NCBI GenBank assembly: GCA_023396065.1
Contig: JAEWXF010000021.1
Span: 1-64,000 of the forward strand
Length of the DNA: 64,000 nucleotides
Source: Methanobacteriota archaeon
GTDB lineage: Archaea; Halobacteriota; Methanomicrobia; Methanomicrobiales; Methanocorpusculaceae
Reading direction: 5' to 3'
Positions within the stretch are counted from its first letter, which is position 1. Every line of letters begins with the position of its first letter. Of this stretch, positions 16,042 through 24,189 are shown piece by piece. The translations under genes and the position numbers were made by a program. The notes under the pieces are model-generated. The model saw only the letters and a list, made by a program, of their open reading frames with translations. It was not told where the DNA came from and made no database searches.

Positions 16042-16479
16042 TTATGCGGTTTCCGGAACAATTTCAACCAGGGTAACCGTGAATACGAGATCTTTTCCGG
16101 CGAGATGGTGATTTGCATCCAGCGCTACAACCTCATCATTGATTTTACAGATCGTCACCGGAATCTGATTGCCGTCGCCCAGCTGGATCATCAGCTGCTC
16201 GCCGACCTCAGCCGTGAAGTCTGGACCGAACTCTGACCGGGGAATTTCGACGATCATTTCATCCTGTTTTTCTCCATAGGCATCCTTTGCCGGAATATCA
16301 ATAACTTTGGTCTCGCCGATTTCCATACCGATGACGCCTGCATCAAATCCGGGAATGACCATGCCGCTGCCGACCACAAACTCCAGCGGCTCGCGCCCTT
16401 CGGAGGAGTCAAACTGTGTGCCGTCGGTCAATGTTCCGGCATAGTGTACACGTATTGTATTACCGTTTTCTACTGACAT
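16042..16479 (-). CDS. FKBP-type peptidyl-prolyl isomerase, cytosolic (SlyD-like)
   Basis: 145 residues. The N-terminus VHYAGTLTDGTQFDSSEGREPL plus FVVGSGMVIPGFDAGVIGM is an FKBP domain, and an insert-in-flap segment (about 70-125, ending DANHHLAGKDLVFTV) identifies the SlyD-like archaeal type that combines isomerase and chaperone activity. No signal peptide. It lacks the His-rich metal tail of E. coli SlyD. A second FKBP gene lies 51 bases upstream on the same strand and carries a lipoprotein signal, so the cell has one version inside and one outside. Confidence 0.9.
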   Translation of the reverse strand: MSVENGNTIRVHYAGTLTDGTQFDSSEGREPLEFVVGSGMVIPGFDAGVIGMEIGETKVIDIPAKDAYGEKQDEMIVEIPRSEFGPDFTAEVGEQLMIQLGDGNQIPVTICKINDEVVALDANHHLAGKDLVFTVTLVEIVPETA

Positions 16480-16530
16480 ACCGGTTTTGTGGGAGGCGCG
16501 AAGGTATAGGCTTTTCCTATTGAAAAAAGA

Positions 16531-17064
16531 TTATGTGGTTTTTTCGCCGATAGAATCCAGAGTGATTTCAAAGGTCAGGGTCTGGCCTGCCAGCGGGTGA
16601 TTGATGAAAAGCCCGGCATTCCCGCTCTCCTCATCCACAACTACCACTTCGCAGAGCATGGCAGATCCGCTGAAGAGGTTCATCGTCAGTTTCAGTCCGG
16701 GTGCGATGGTCTCGTTCGTATAGCTTTTCAGGAGAGCAATAGGGAGAACGTAGACAGATTCGTTGTCATACGCATATCCCAGTTCGGGCGGCACAACCAC
16801 AGTCTTTGTTTCCCCGGGGATCATGCCAACAACAGCCTGGTCGAAACCTTTCACCGTCTGATTGGAGCCCAGCACAAATGTCAGCGGAGTCCCGCCAACA
16901 TTGGATTCACGCACGGTTCCATCTTCCAGGGTCAGCGTGTAGAACACATGTACCGTATCGTTTACCTTCGCGGGCTCAGATGCCGAGCCGACACAGCCTG
17001 CGGCAAACATCACGAGCGTGGCGGTGAGAAGCAGAGCAAGCACTCCGGCTGCTTTTCTATTCAT
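16531..17064 (-). CDS. FKBP-type peptidyl-prolyl isomerase, lipoprotein
   Basis: 177 residues from ATG 17064. I choose this start because a TTTATA element at about 17090-17097 would place transcription initiation close to it, whereas an ATG at 17082 adds six residues before the signal peptide. The N-terminus has a hydrophobic signal (LALLLTATLVMF) and lipobox AAGC, predicting lipid anchoring on the outer face of the membrane. The FKBP core is clear (VHVFYTLTLEDGTVRES, VKGFDQAVVGMIPGETK, then NHPLAGQTLTFEI). It may help fold exported proteins. Confidence 0.87.
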   Translation of the reverse strand: MNRKAAGVLALLLTATLVMFAAGCVGSASEPAKVNDTVHVFYTLTLEDGTVRESNVGGTPLTFVLGSNQTVKGFDQAVVGMIPGETKTVVVPPELGYAYDNESVYVLPIALLKSYTNETIAPGLKLTMNLFSGSAMLCEVVVVDEESGNAGLFINHPLAGQTLTFEITLDSIGEKTT

Positions 17065-17117
17065 GTAAAGTATGTTATACATTTCCTGCTATAAATGTAT
17101 TTGTGGAAAACATTGGC

Positions 17118-18248
17118 TCAGAGAATGGGAGTCCCCGGATCAAGCAGGACCTCCTGCGGCTGCTGTCTGAGTGCTACCGCGGCAAACGCTCCCGTGACTC
17201 CGGCTTTTCCATAGGTTTCAATCCCGCCGGCCCGGCACACTGCAATCACCCGCTCGCGGTTTACCCGGCACCGCCGGATGTCTGCCGCAAGGGACAACTG
17301 TTCCTCAGAGACATGCATTCCCCGCGCAATGGCAACTCCCCAGTCCGGAGATACACTTTCTTCGTCCACGAATCTGCATATCTTCGCGGCAAGTCCGGAA
17401 AATGCTTCAGGCAGAACTGCAAGCTCCAGAAAGCTGCAGGAGTTTCCGGCCGTTTTTTCTTCCAGCCCCGGGAACAGTGCTGCCACCTGATGTCTGATGC
17501 CGATTGCATCCCCGCCTTCGGTGAGATATTTCAGCAGGGCCTGCGAGAGAGCAAAGGTAGCTCCGCCGCAGCCTTTCCGGTCCGTATCATCAATACCCAC
17601 GGTTACCGGTATCAGGGCACGCGTGCGTACTTCGCCGGTAACATACCCGTCAGCAGTTGTGATCCGTACGCCGCAGACCCCTTTTGCCTGGCCCATCATC
17701 GCGGAGAGGGAGTACGCCGGTCCGCCGTATACCGAGCGGATCGTCTGAACAACCTCGTCACCTTCAGTCCGCACGGAAACCAGCCCAACCGCAGCCGAGG
17801 AGAGATTACAGACCGGCTGAACCCCGGTAACCTGTGCACGTTCCCGAAGCATCATTCCGTCACGGCTGACCTGCCGGGCAGCGCCTCCAGCCCGGCGGTG
17901 ATGGAACTCACAAAATCCCGCACACCCGCTGCTCAGGCATTCATGAAAAATTTCAATGTCGGTCCCGTCAACAGTGGTAAAAATGCGGCGGCAGGTCGTG
18001 CCGGGCATGGCACTCCGGGATGCATACCGGGCCGGGCTGCGACCGTGTTTTTCCTCTTTGATAAAAATGCAGCCTTCCTGTAAAAGGCGGTTAATCCAGT
18101 CCTGTGCAGTGGAACGAGGGAGCTGTACTGTTTCTGCAAGTTCTGCGGTGGTAAAATGGCCGGATTCAAAGGTCATCTGGCGGATGACCTGCAGGAACTG
18201 GCCGCGTCTGCCTAAAACTCCTCCTGACCGTTTTTCACTCGGAACCAT
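17118..18248 (-). CDS. Winged-helix protein with TiaS-like domain (possibly methanogenesis marker 11-like)
   Basis: 376 residues from ATG 18248. Residues about 10-65 form a winged helix (FTTAELAETVQLPRSTAQDW, then NRLLQEGCIFI). The large C-terminal part carries VGIDDTD followed by GGATFALSQAL, the pattern of TiaS (agmatidine synthase)-like and methanogenesis marker 11 proteins. A mid-region (IFHECLSSGCAGFCEFHHR) adds cysteines. TiaS modifies tRNA-Ile2, but its zinc ribbon and OB domain are not evident here, so a different role is likely. The start overlaps the hom stop by 14 bases, making it the last gene of an ACT-hom operon. Family placement is tentative. Confidence 0.5.
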   Translation of the reverse strand: MVPSEKRSGGVLGRRGQFLQVIRQMTFESGHFTTAELAETVQLPRSTAQDWINRLLQEGCIFIKEEKHGRSPARYASRSAMPGTTCRRIFTTVDGTDIEIFHECLSSGCAGFCEFHHRRAGGAARQVSRDGMMLRERAQVTGVQPVCNLSSAAVGLVSVRTEGDEVVQTIRSVYGGPAYSLSAMMGQAKGVCGVRITTADGYVTGEVRTRALIPVTVGIDDTDRKGCGGATFALSQALLKYLTEGGDAIGIRHQVAALFPGLEEKTAGNSCSFLELAVLPEAFSGLAAKICRFVDEESVSPDWGVAIARGMHVSEEQLSLAADIRRCRVNRERVIAVCRAGGIETYGKAGVTGAFAAVALRQQPQEVLLDPGTPIL

Positions 18249-19233
18249 ACTGTTCTCTGATTGCAAGCAGATCGGAGAGCACCGCACTCGCCGTCTCTAC
18301 AGATCCGGCTCCGGGACCAATGAACGTGATGGGACCGGCAAACTCCGTATCTACGGTAACCGCGTTCAGGGTTCCGTCCACAACCAGCGGGTGCTCTTTG
18401 GGAATCAGCCGCGGCGAGACCTCCAGCTGATTCTTTTCCGGATGGATCGAGGCAATCAGCCGGATGGTGTGGCCGGTTGTGTCTGCCATTCTGAGGGCAT
18501 CAGCAGTAAGACCGTCGATACCAATCATTACGACATCTTTCAGGCTCACCTTCATACCGAGCATAGTGTTTGCGAGGATCACCAGTTTGATGGCGGCATC
18601 TGTTCCGTTCACATCATATGTCGGGTCCGCTTCTGCATATCCTAAGTCCCGCGCTTCGGCGAGGGCCTGGATATACGTCAACCCCTCCTCTTCCATTCGG
18701 GTCAGAATGTAATTACAGGTGCCGTTCAGAACTCCGAAAAGCGCTTTGACCCGGTTACCGGCAAGTCCATGGCGAAGTCCGTTCAGAATCGGAACTGCAC
18801 CGGCTACTGTACCTTCAAAACCGAATCCGGCATGGTGTTCCTCGGCCAGGGCAGTGATCTGATGGTAGGCCAGAGATACCGGGCCTTTGTTCGAGGTAAC
18901 CACATGTTTTCCCCGGGATAATGCGGCAAGAATATGGGAGAGAGCAGGTTCCCCGGTAGCGGCGTTTGTCGGTGTTACTTCAACCAGAATATCATAGTCT
19001 GCTTCACGGACAATCCGGTCTGCGGTCCACGCAGGATCTCCGCAGAGTCCGGTTCTATTTTTCCTTTCGAAGACAGCTTTCATATCCAGTGCAGAGCCGT
19101 CCGGTGAGACTGCACCGCTTCGGGAATCTGCAGCAGCGGTAATTACGAAGCCGTACTCCCGTGTAGTCAGAACCTCGACAACGCCGCGACCGACAGATCC
19201 CAGGCCCAGAAGGGCGATCCGCATCGGTTTCAT
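18235..19233 (-). CDS. hom: Homoserine dehydrogenase
   Basis: The 332-residue enzyme has the NAD(P)-binding motif LLGLGSVGRGVVEVL, the conserved TSNKGPVSL segment, GFEGTVAGAVPILNGL and LNGTCNYILTRM, and ADPTYDVNGTDAAIKL, all typical of Hom. It reduces aspartate semialdehyde to homoserine for threonine and methionine synthesis. There is no C-terminal ACT domain; instead a separate ACT protein is encoded immediately upstream with an ATGA overlap, probably supplying regulation. Length fits archaeal stand-alone enzymes. Confidence 0.94.
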   Translation of the reverse strand: MKPMRIALLGLGSVGRGVVEVLTTREYGFVITAAADSRSGAVSPDGSALDMKAVFERKNRTGLCGDPAWTADRIVREADYDILVEVTPTNAATGEPALSHILAALSRGKHVVTSNKGPVSLAYHQITALAEEHHAGFGFEGTVAGAVPILNGLRHGLAGNRVKALFGVLNGTCNYILTRMEEEGLTYIQALAEARDLGYAEADPTYDVNGTDAAIKLVILANTMLGMKVSLKDVVMIGIDGLTADALRMADTTGHTIRLIASIHPEKNQLEVSPRLIPKEHPLVVDGTLNAVTVDTEFAGPITFIGPGAGSVETASAVLSDLLAIREQYGSE

Positions 19234-19733
19234 GCAAAGCCCTCCTCTTCATCAATGATGAGGAGCTTCTTCTCATGGGCAATCTGCATCAGAATATCAC
19301 ATGCCTGCTCCATTTCCGCTTCTCCGGCAGCTTTAATGGTCAGCTTTGCGGTGGACGGTTCCTGTATCCGCGGCATAATCATATGCAGTTCCGTAACCTC
19401 AGCAATATCGGCTTTATCAATCCGGTTTATGGTATCAGTGAGGTCGGTATGCAGGATATGGCCGATGAGAATGAAGGTTTTTGTGCAGGTCAGGTGTTCG
19501 GTCCCGACCCGGATTACGGCAACTTCATTGTTTTTCAGAGCATCAATAAGCTGACGAAGCCGGTTTTCCGGCAGGGACACGACAATATCTACAATCAGCG
19601 TCCCGTTTTCCCGTTGTGCATCACGCTGGTGCATGATGGAGATGATATTTGCTCCGCTGTCGGAGACGGGCTTTATTGCGGCAAGCAGCTGGCCCGGTTT
19701 ATCATTTAATTCTAATCGTAGTGAGATCTGCAC
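19230..19733 (-). CDS. ACT-domain regulatory protein paired with Hom
   Basis: 167 residues from a GTG at 19733 preceded by GAGGG. The N-terminal segment LELNDKPGQLLAAIKPVSDSGANI is a classic ACT amino-acid-binding motif; the second half (TAKLTIKAAGEAEMEQACDIL) may be a second, diverged regulatory module. ATGA overlap with hom indicates stoichiometric co-translation, and in several archaea such free ACT proteins are thought to confer threonine feedback control on homoserine dehydrogenase. The ligand is inferred only. Confidence 0.82.
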   Translation of the reverse strand: MQISLRLELNDKPGQLLAAIKPVSDSGANIISIMHQRDAQRENGTLIVDIVVSLPENRLRQLIDALKNNEVAVIRVGTEHLTCTKTFILIGHILHTDLTDTINRIDKADIAEVTELHMIMPRIQEPSTAKLTIKAAGEAEMEQACDILMQIAHEKKLLIIDEEEGFA

Positions 19734-19795
19734 CCGTATCCCTCAGAGTTGATTGTTAGGTATTCGTCTCTTTTTTACGGAGTTAATGTTTGTGT

Positions 19796-20818
19796 TTAGT
19801 ACTGTGTCTCCGTTTCCGTGCGGCCGCCGCGGCGTCTCATCTGCGGAACCGGCAGTTCGGAACGGAGGTCAACGACATCATCGTTTATCTGTTCAGTTCT
19901 CAGACGGAGAAGTTCTGCGAGAACCTCATCCACTCCTTCTCCGGAGACGGTAGACATATTGAAGTAACCGTCCGCTTTTTTGATGTCGGCTTTGTTGACA
20001 ACGGTGATCATCGGGACCGAGACCATTCCTGCGATCTCTTCGCGGAGTTTCATCTGGGCTTCGGTTGAGTACCCGCAGTGTTCGCTTGCATCGACGACGA
20101 ACATAACCAGATCGGCCACGTACACGAGAGCATTTAATGCCTGTTTTTCAATGGCGTTGCGTTCCTCGTTCGTCCGGTCCAAGAGGCCCGGGGTATCGAT
20201 GAACTGTATGCGTTTTCTGCGTTCGGCGTTGCGGTGACCGACGATGACACCTTTGGTAGTGAACGGATACGAGGCGATTTCCGGTTCGGCACTGGAAACC
20301 AGACGGATGAACGAGGATTTCCCGACGTTCGGATATCCGGCAATGACAATGGTAAACTCGTCCGGGCTGATCACCGGTAGTTTGCGCAGTATGTTTCTGA
20401 CATCGTTGAGATAGCGGAGAGATTCATCCGCACGGTGAACGATGGACGCAATCCGGGCCACAGCCCGTTTTCGTTCCGTCAGCGGGTCAGCGCGGCGCAT
20501 GCCGCGGGATATGCCGCCGCCGATATCGCGCACATTCTTTGCGGCCCATCCGACCATGCCGAGGGCCTGACGCAGATTGTCCATTCCGAACAAAATATCG
20601 CATAGATCACGATAAAATGGCGGAAGCTGTTCAAATTCGGGAAAACTTTGGATGATGCTGACCAGCTTGTCGTGCGTTGCCTGGGTAATCGCACGGACAA
20701 AGTCCTCATTCACCCTCCCTTTTCCGTTTTTTTCCCGCATTTTTTTTGCGGCACGGCGGAAACTGCGGTCCAGCAGTTCATCTGCCGTAGGTATTGTGGG
20801 AATATTATCGAAGTACAT
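19796..20818 (-). CDS. nog1: Nog1-family ribosome-assembly GTPase
   Basis: 340 residues. The N-terminal NOG1N helical region (about 1-150: PTADELLDRSFRRA, then ITQATHDKLVSIIQSFP) precedes a TRAFAC GTPase domain with GYPNVGKS (G1), a DTPGLLDR (G3) and NKADIKK (G4). Nog1 acts in large-subunit biogenesis in eukaryotes; archaeal forms are shorter, as here. A divergent CBS-domain regulator starts 47 bases away. The protein ends with basic residues and no membrane segment. Confidence 0.9.
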   Translation of the reverse strand: MYFDNIPTIPTADELLDRSFRRAAKKMREKNGKGRVNEDFVRAITQATHDKLVSIIQSFPEFEQLPPFYRDLCDILFGMDNLRQALGMVGWAAKNVRDIGGGISRGMRRADPLTERKRAVARIASIVHRADESLRYLNDVRNILRKLPVISPDEFTIVIAGYPNVGKSSFIRLVSSAEPEIASYPFTTKGVIVGHRNAERRKRIQFIDTPGLLDRTNEERNAIEKQALNALVYVADLVMFVVDASEHCGYSTEAQMKLREEIAGMVSVPMITVVNKADIKKADGYFNMSTVSGEGVDEVLAELLRLRTEQINDDVVDLRSELPVPQMRRRGGRTETETQY

Positions 20819-20864
20819 CTCTCAATCCACTCAGTTTATTAGTATAGCGCTCAGAACAATCAGT

Positions 20865-21743
20865 ATGGATTTGTCACTGATCCAAAAAGATATCCTTATT
20901 ACTCTTATCTCGCTTTATCATCAATATTCGCATCCGATAAAAGGCGAAGATATTGCCGAAATTATCCGGAGAAATCCCGGAACGGTCCGAAATCAGATGC
21001 AGGCCCTGAAAGCTCTCGGACTTGTGGACGGAGTTCCCGGACCGAAAGGGGGCTATCATCCGACGTCCCGTGCCTATAGTGAACTGAATGTAACGGCCGA
21101 CGATTCTGAAAGTGAGGTCACGATTCTTCGGAACGGTGAGATTGCAGAAGGTGTGCGCGTGAATGAAATAGATTTTACCACGCTCACCCACGCGGATCTT
21201 TGCCATGCCTTAATCAAAATTCTTGGAAATGTCCGGGTGTTTGAGGTGGGGGATAAAGTTACAATCGGTCCGACGCCGGTCAATAAACTGCTGATTAAAG
21301 GAGAGGTGTTCGGAAAAGATGAGATGAACAGCGCCCTCCTGGTTTCAACGTCGGAGATGACGTCTCTGCCAAAACTTCCTATCCGCGAGTATATGACCAG
21401 TCCGCTGGTCTCGCTGGAGCCGGATATGACGATTGCATATGTAATGAAAACCCTTCTTCAGCGCAGAATTCACGGCGCCCCGGTGCTGGACGGGGATCTG
21501 CTGCTGGGAATAGTGACCCAGACCGATATCGTTTCGGCAATGGACAAAGGGTATCTGCCGGAGACGCCGATCAGTGAGATTATGGTTCGCAACGTGGTGA
21601 CAATTCCGGGAGATATGCGGCTGTATGAGGTAATCCGTCGGTTTAAAGAACAGGATATCGGCAGGGTGATTGTGACGGAGAATGAAAAACCGGTTGGTAT
21701 TCTCACACATTCGGATATTATCAGGGTGTTTCCGACACTCTGA
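20865..21743 (+). CDS. Winged-helix regulator with CBS pair
   Basis: 292 residues from ATG 20865, about one TATA spacing after TTTATTAG (20836-20843), so probably leaderless. Residues 1-75 are a winged helix (HPIKGEDIAEIIRRNPGTV); about 80-165 form a middle domain; two CBS motifs follow (MTSPLVSLEPDMTIAYVM, HGAPVLDGDLLLGIVTQTDI; MVRNVVTIPGDMRLYEVI, GILTHSDIIRVF). CBS pairs bind adenine nucleotides or SAM-like ligands, so this is probably a ligand-responsive transcription factor of energy or nucleotide state. Ligand and targets are not known. Confidence 0.82.
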   Translation: MDLSLIQKDILITLISLYHQYSHPIKGEDIAEIIRRNPGTVRNQMQALKALGLVDGVPGPKGGYHPTSRAYSELNVTADDSESEVTILRNGEIAEGVRVNEIDFTTLTHADLCHALIKILGNVRVFEVGDKVTIGPTPVNKLLIKGEVFGKDEMNSALLVSTSEMTSLPKLPIREYMTSPLVSLEPDMTIAYVMKTLLQRRIHGAPVLDGDLLLGIVTQTDIVSAMDKGYLPETPISEIMVRNVVTIPGDMRLYEVIRRFKEQDIGRVIVTENEKPVGILTHSDIIRVFPTL

Positions 21744-21806
21744 CTTCTTTTCGCGGCATTCAAAACGGATAAATACTTCTGTTATCAATAATGTCTACTG
21801 ATTACT

Positions 21807-22058
21807 ATGAAGAGTGAGCAGTTTACCCATACTATCCGGAAAAAGAGAGTGATGAGCACTGATGGCAAGATCATCGGGCAGATAAAGAATATCACCTTTG
21901 ATAGTGCAACCGGACAGCTGCTCAAGCTGATGGTGCGCCCGGATCCGGGATTTGATACGTCGGGCTATAAGCTGGACGGGGATGCTTTGTCCCTTCCGTT
22001 CGAGGCGGTTAAGGATATCACGGATTTCATCGTGGTTGACCGCTACATGTTACGCTGA
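21807..22058 (+). CDS. PRC-barrel domain protein
   Basis: 83 residues with the PRC-barrel pattern: RVMSTDGKIIGQIKNITFD, then LPFEAVKDITDFIVVD near the end. In methanogens these small proteins are very common and are sometimes linked to RNA processing or cell division; no specific role can be assigned. It is monocistronic between the CBS regulator and the convergent phosphatase gene. Confidence 0.83.
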   Translation: MKSEQFTHTIRKKRVMSTDGKIIGQIKNITFDSATGQLLKLMVRPDPGFDTSGYKLDGDALSLPFEAVKDITDFIVVDRYMLR

Positions 22059-22094
22059 TTTTCAGTTTTCCCTTTCCCTCGGGAAAGGATCTCT

Positions 22095-22787
22095 TCATGC
22101 TTTTTTGGGAAAGTACCAGGCGATAGCGTCAGCGGTGCCTTCACCGAACGGTTTGTCCAGTATGGTATCTGCGACACTTTTTGCTTCCGGGGAGGCATTC
22201 TGCGGGACGGCAGCGATTCCTGCAGCACGCAGCATGGTTACGTCGTTAACCGAGTCACCAGTTGCCAGAAAGTTTTCCGGGCGAAGTCCCATGAGCGGTG
22301 CAAGTTTTTCGAGGGCGGCTCCTTTGGAAAGTCCCGGATGCTGGAGATGTATGGCAAATCCGGTATCCACAACCTGCACCGGCATACCGGTTAAAATCTC
22401 ACGAACACGTTCTACCGGGGTGTCACGTGCAAATGCGACGTCCGAATACCGGTATTCATTACTGTAAAGCCGGAGTTCCTCACCTTTCGGCCGGAGTTCG
22501 CCGATGACTTTGTAGTAGGCATCCAGACAGAGCTGCCGGTTACCTTCTGCATACCGTTCTCCTGTGTACCCATGACGGTAGACTCCTCCGTTTTCTGCGA
22601 TGACGTCACCGGTTGTGCCGATCATCTTCGATAACGCATCAATAAAACAGACGGTGTTCCCTGAAGCAAGTACCACCGGAACTCCTTCATCCACGATTCT
22701 GCGAATCTCTTCCACTGCCCGAACGGATAGTCTGCGCCGGTCATCGGTCAGTGTTCCATCAATATCTGTGATGAAGGCTTTGAGCAT
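22095..22787 (-). CDS. pgp: Phosphoglycolate phosphatase, archaeal HAD type
   Basis: 230 residues from ATG 22787. HAD motif I is FITDIDGTLTDD at the N-terminus, motif II LASGN, motif III includes KGAALEKLAPLMG, and motif IV GDSVNDVTMLRAAG. The long C2-type cap (about 80-160) fits the archaeal phosphoglycolate phosphatase family of HAD IIB enzymes, which detoxify phosphoglycolate. A sugar-phosphatase (Cof-like) activity is the alternative. It follows radA on the same strand by 16 bases. Confidence 0.83.
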   Translation of the reverse strand: MLKAFITDIDGTLTDDRRRLSVRAVEEIRRIVDEGVPVVLASGNTVCFIDALSKMIGTTGDVIAENGGVYRHGYTGERYAEGNRQLCLDAYYKVIGELRPKGEELRLYSNEYRYSDVAFARDTPVERVREILTGMPVQVVDTGFAIHLQHPGLSKGAALEKLAPLMGLRPENFLATGDSVNDVTMLRAAGIAAVPQNASPEAKSVADTILDKPFGEGTADAIAWYFPKKA

Positions 22788-22803
22788 GAAAAATATATTG
22801 GGG

Positions 22804-23796
22804 TCAGCAGGGTTTGATACCTGCGGTTTCAACCATGAAGGTTGCCTCACCTTCTGGGAGATTCGGGCTGTCTACAAGCCGGGCAATCCGTTTACCTGCT
22901 TTACTCTTTCTCAGATAGAGCCGGAACGTGGCAGAGTGACCGACGATGTTGCCTCCGATCGGTTTTGTCGGGTCACCAAAGAAAACTCCCGGGTTTGACA
23001 TGACCTGATTCGTGACAACGGCTACGGCGTTCAGCTCGTCTACCAGTTTGAACAGATCGTGCAGGTGGCGGTTGAGTTTCTGCTGCCGTCCGGCAAGGGT
23101 TCCGCGTCCGGCATACTCGGCACGGAACAAGCCGGTCAGAGAGTCGACAATGATCAGTTTGACCGGCATGTTGCTTTCCTTCAGCTCGTTTGACAGATCG
23201 CGGGCGGAGTCGATGAGCAGCATCTGGTGATCGGAGCTGTGGGCACGGGCAACGTGAATATTTGCAAGGAATATTTCCACCGGCGGAAGCTCATAGCCTT
23301 CGGGGAGAGGTTTTTCAAACTCCAGACCCGCAACCATCTGTTCAATACGTTCCGGACGGAAGGTGTTCTCGGTATCAATATATAGACAGCTTCCGGCAAG
23401 TCCGCCCAGTTCCAGAGGAAGCTGACAGTTTACAGCAAGCTGGTGGACAATCTGTGATTTTCCTGACCCGAACTCTCCGTAGAACTCGGTGATAGCCTGA
23501 GTCTCAAGACCGCCACCCAGCAGTTCATCGACCTCGGGTACAAACGTGCTCAGCTTCAGAACGTCTTTACGGCGTGCAAGAACGTCCGTTCCCGTCTTGA
23601 ACCCGCCGATGTCCGCCATCTCACGGGCTGCCTTAATGATTTTTTTGGCGGTTGATTCCCCGAGTTCTGCGGCTTCCGATAGATCCACCGGTGCCGCGGT
23701 TGCAATACTTTCAATGGTAATATATCCTGCTTCACGCAGGCGGTCGGCAGTTGCGGGCCCGACACCGGGAATGTCTTCAATATCGATTGTCGTCAT
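22804..23796 (-). CDS. radA: DNA repair and recombination protein RadA
   Basis: The 330-residue recombinase has an N-terminal helix-hairpin-helix domain (DIPGVGPATADRLREAGY), Walker A GEFGSGKS, the LYIDTENTFRPERI segment, Walker B LIIVDSL, and loop motifs VVTNQVMSNPG. It is the archaeal Rad51/RecA homologue catalysing strand exchange. No intein interrupts it. A TATA-like element on the minus strand near 23847-23856 and GGAG eleven bases before the ATG support the start. pgp lies just downstream. Confidence 0.96.
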   Translation of the reverse strand: MTTIDIEDIPGVGPATADRLREAGYITIESIATAAPVDLSEAAELGESTAKKIIKAAREMADIGGFKTGTDVLARRKDVLKLSTFVPEVDELLGGGLETQAITEFYGEFGSGKSQIVHQLAVNCQLPLELGGLAGSCLYIDTENTFRPERIEQMVAGLEFEKPLPEGYELPPVEIFLANIHVARAHSSDHQMLLIDSARDLSNELKESNMPVKLIIVDSLTGLFRAEYAGRGTLAGRQQKLNRHLHDLFKLVDELNAVAVVTNQVMSNPGVFFGDPTKPIGGNIVGHSATFRLYLRKSKAGKRIARLVDSPNLPEGEATFMVETAGIKPC

Positions 23797-23846
23797 ATCT
23801 TCTGTCTCCTGTGTTTTTGAGATATACTAATACATCAACTACGCCA

Positions 23847-23856
23847 CATTTAAACC
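23847..23856 (-). promoter_or_regulatory. TATA-like promoter of radA
   Basis: On the minus strand GGTTTAAATG sits about 50-60 bases before the radA ATG, leaving room for a short leader with the GGAG ribosome-binding site. Confidence 0.4.
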
Positions 23857-23997
23857 CCCTACCGCGCGTACTGAAAGTGCCCAAAAATGCATTTAGACAC
23901 GGGTCAGAGAAAAAAATCGTTTGAGTATGACCCGGCCAAAACCAAGGGAGTGTCAATGTCCATAGGCATATATTGCCTCTCGGCCAATCTATCTTTC

Positions 23998-24189
23998 ATG
24001 TCAAAACAGGATGATTCTTCATTCAAATCCGCATTGATCGGCGCTGCCGGTGATCTTGTCAAAAACCCGGTCATTGGCCCGGTCATTGAACAGGTTGCCT
24101 ATGATTTTCTTTCATCGCCGGAGTGCCGGGATGCGTTTGCTGCATATGCGGCAAGACGGCTGAAAGAAAAGGTCGGTCTGACCGGGTAG
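23998..24189 (+). CDS. Small hypothetical protein
   Basis: 63 residues from ATG 23998, placed about one TATA spacing after CATATATTG (23968-23976); the open frame reaches back to 23887 but that extension reads poorly. Sequence features are a KNPVIGPVIEQVAYDFL segment, amphipathic and helical, then ARRLKEKVG. No recognised family. It ends at the base before the rpa stop on the opposite strand. Real but uncertain. Confidence 0.5.
   Translation: MSKQDDSSFKSALIGAAGDLVKNPVIGPVIEQVAYDFLSSPECRDAFAAYAARRLKEKVGLTG

Noticed and set aside
17103..18083. A 326-codon plus-strand frame opposite the TiaS-like gene
   Set aside because: Antisense shadow; low hydrophobic content and no motif.
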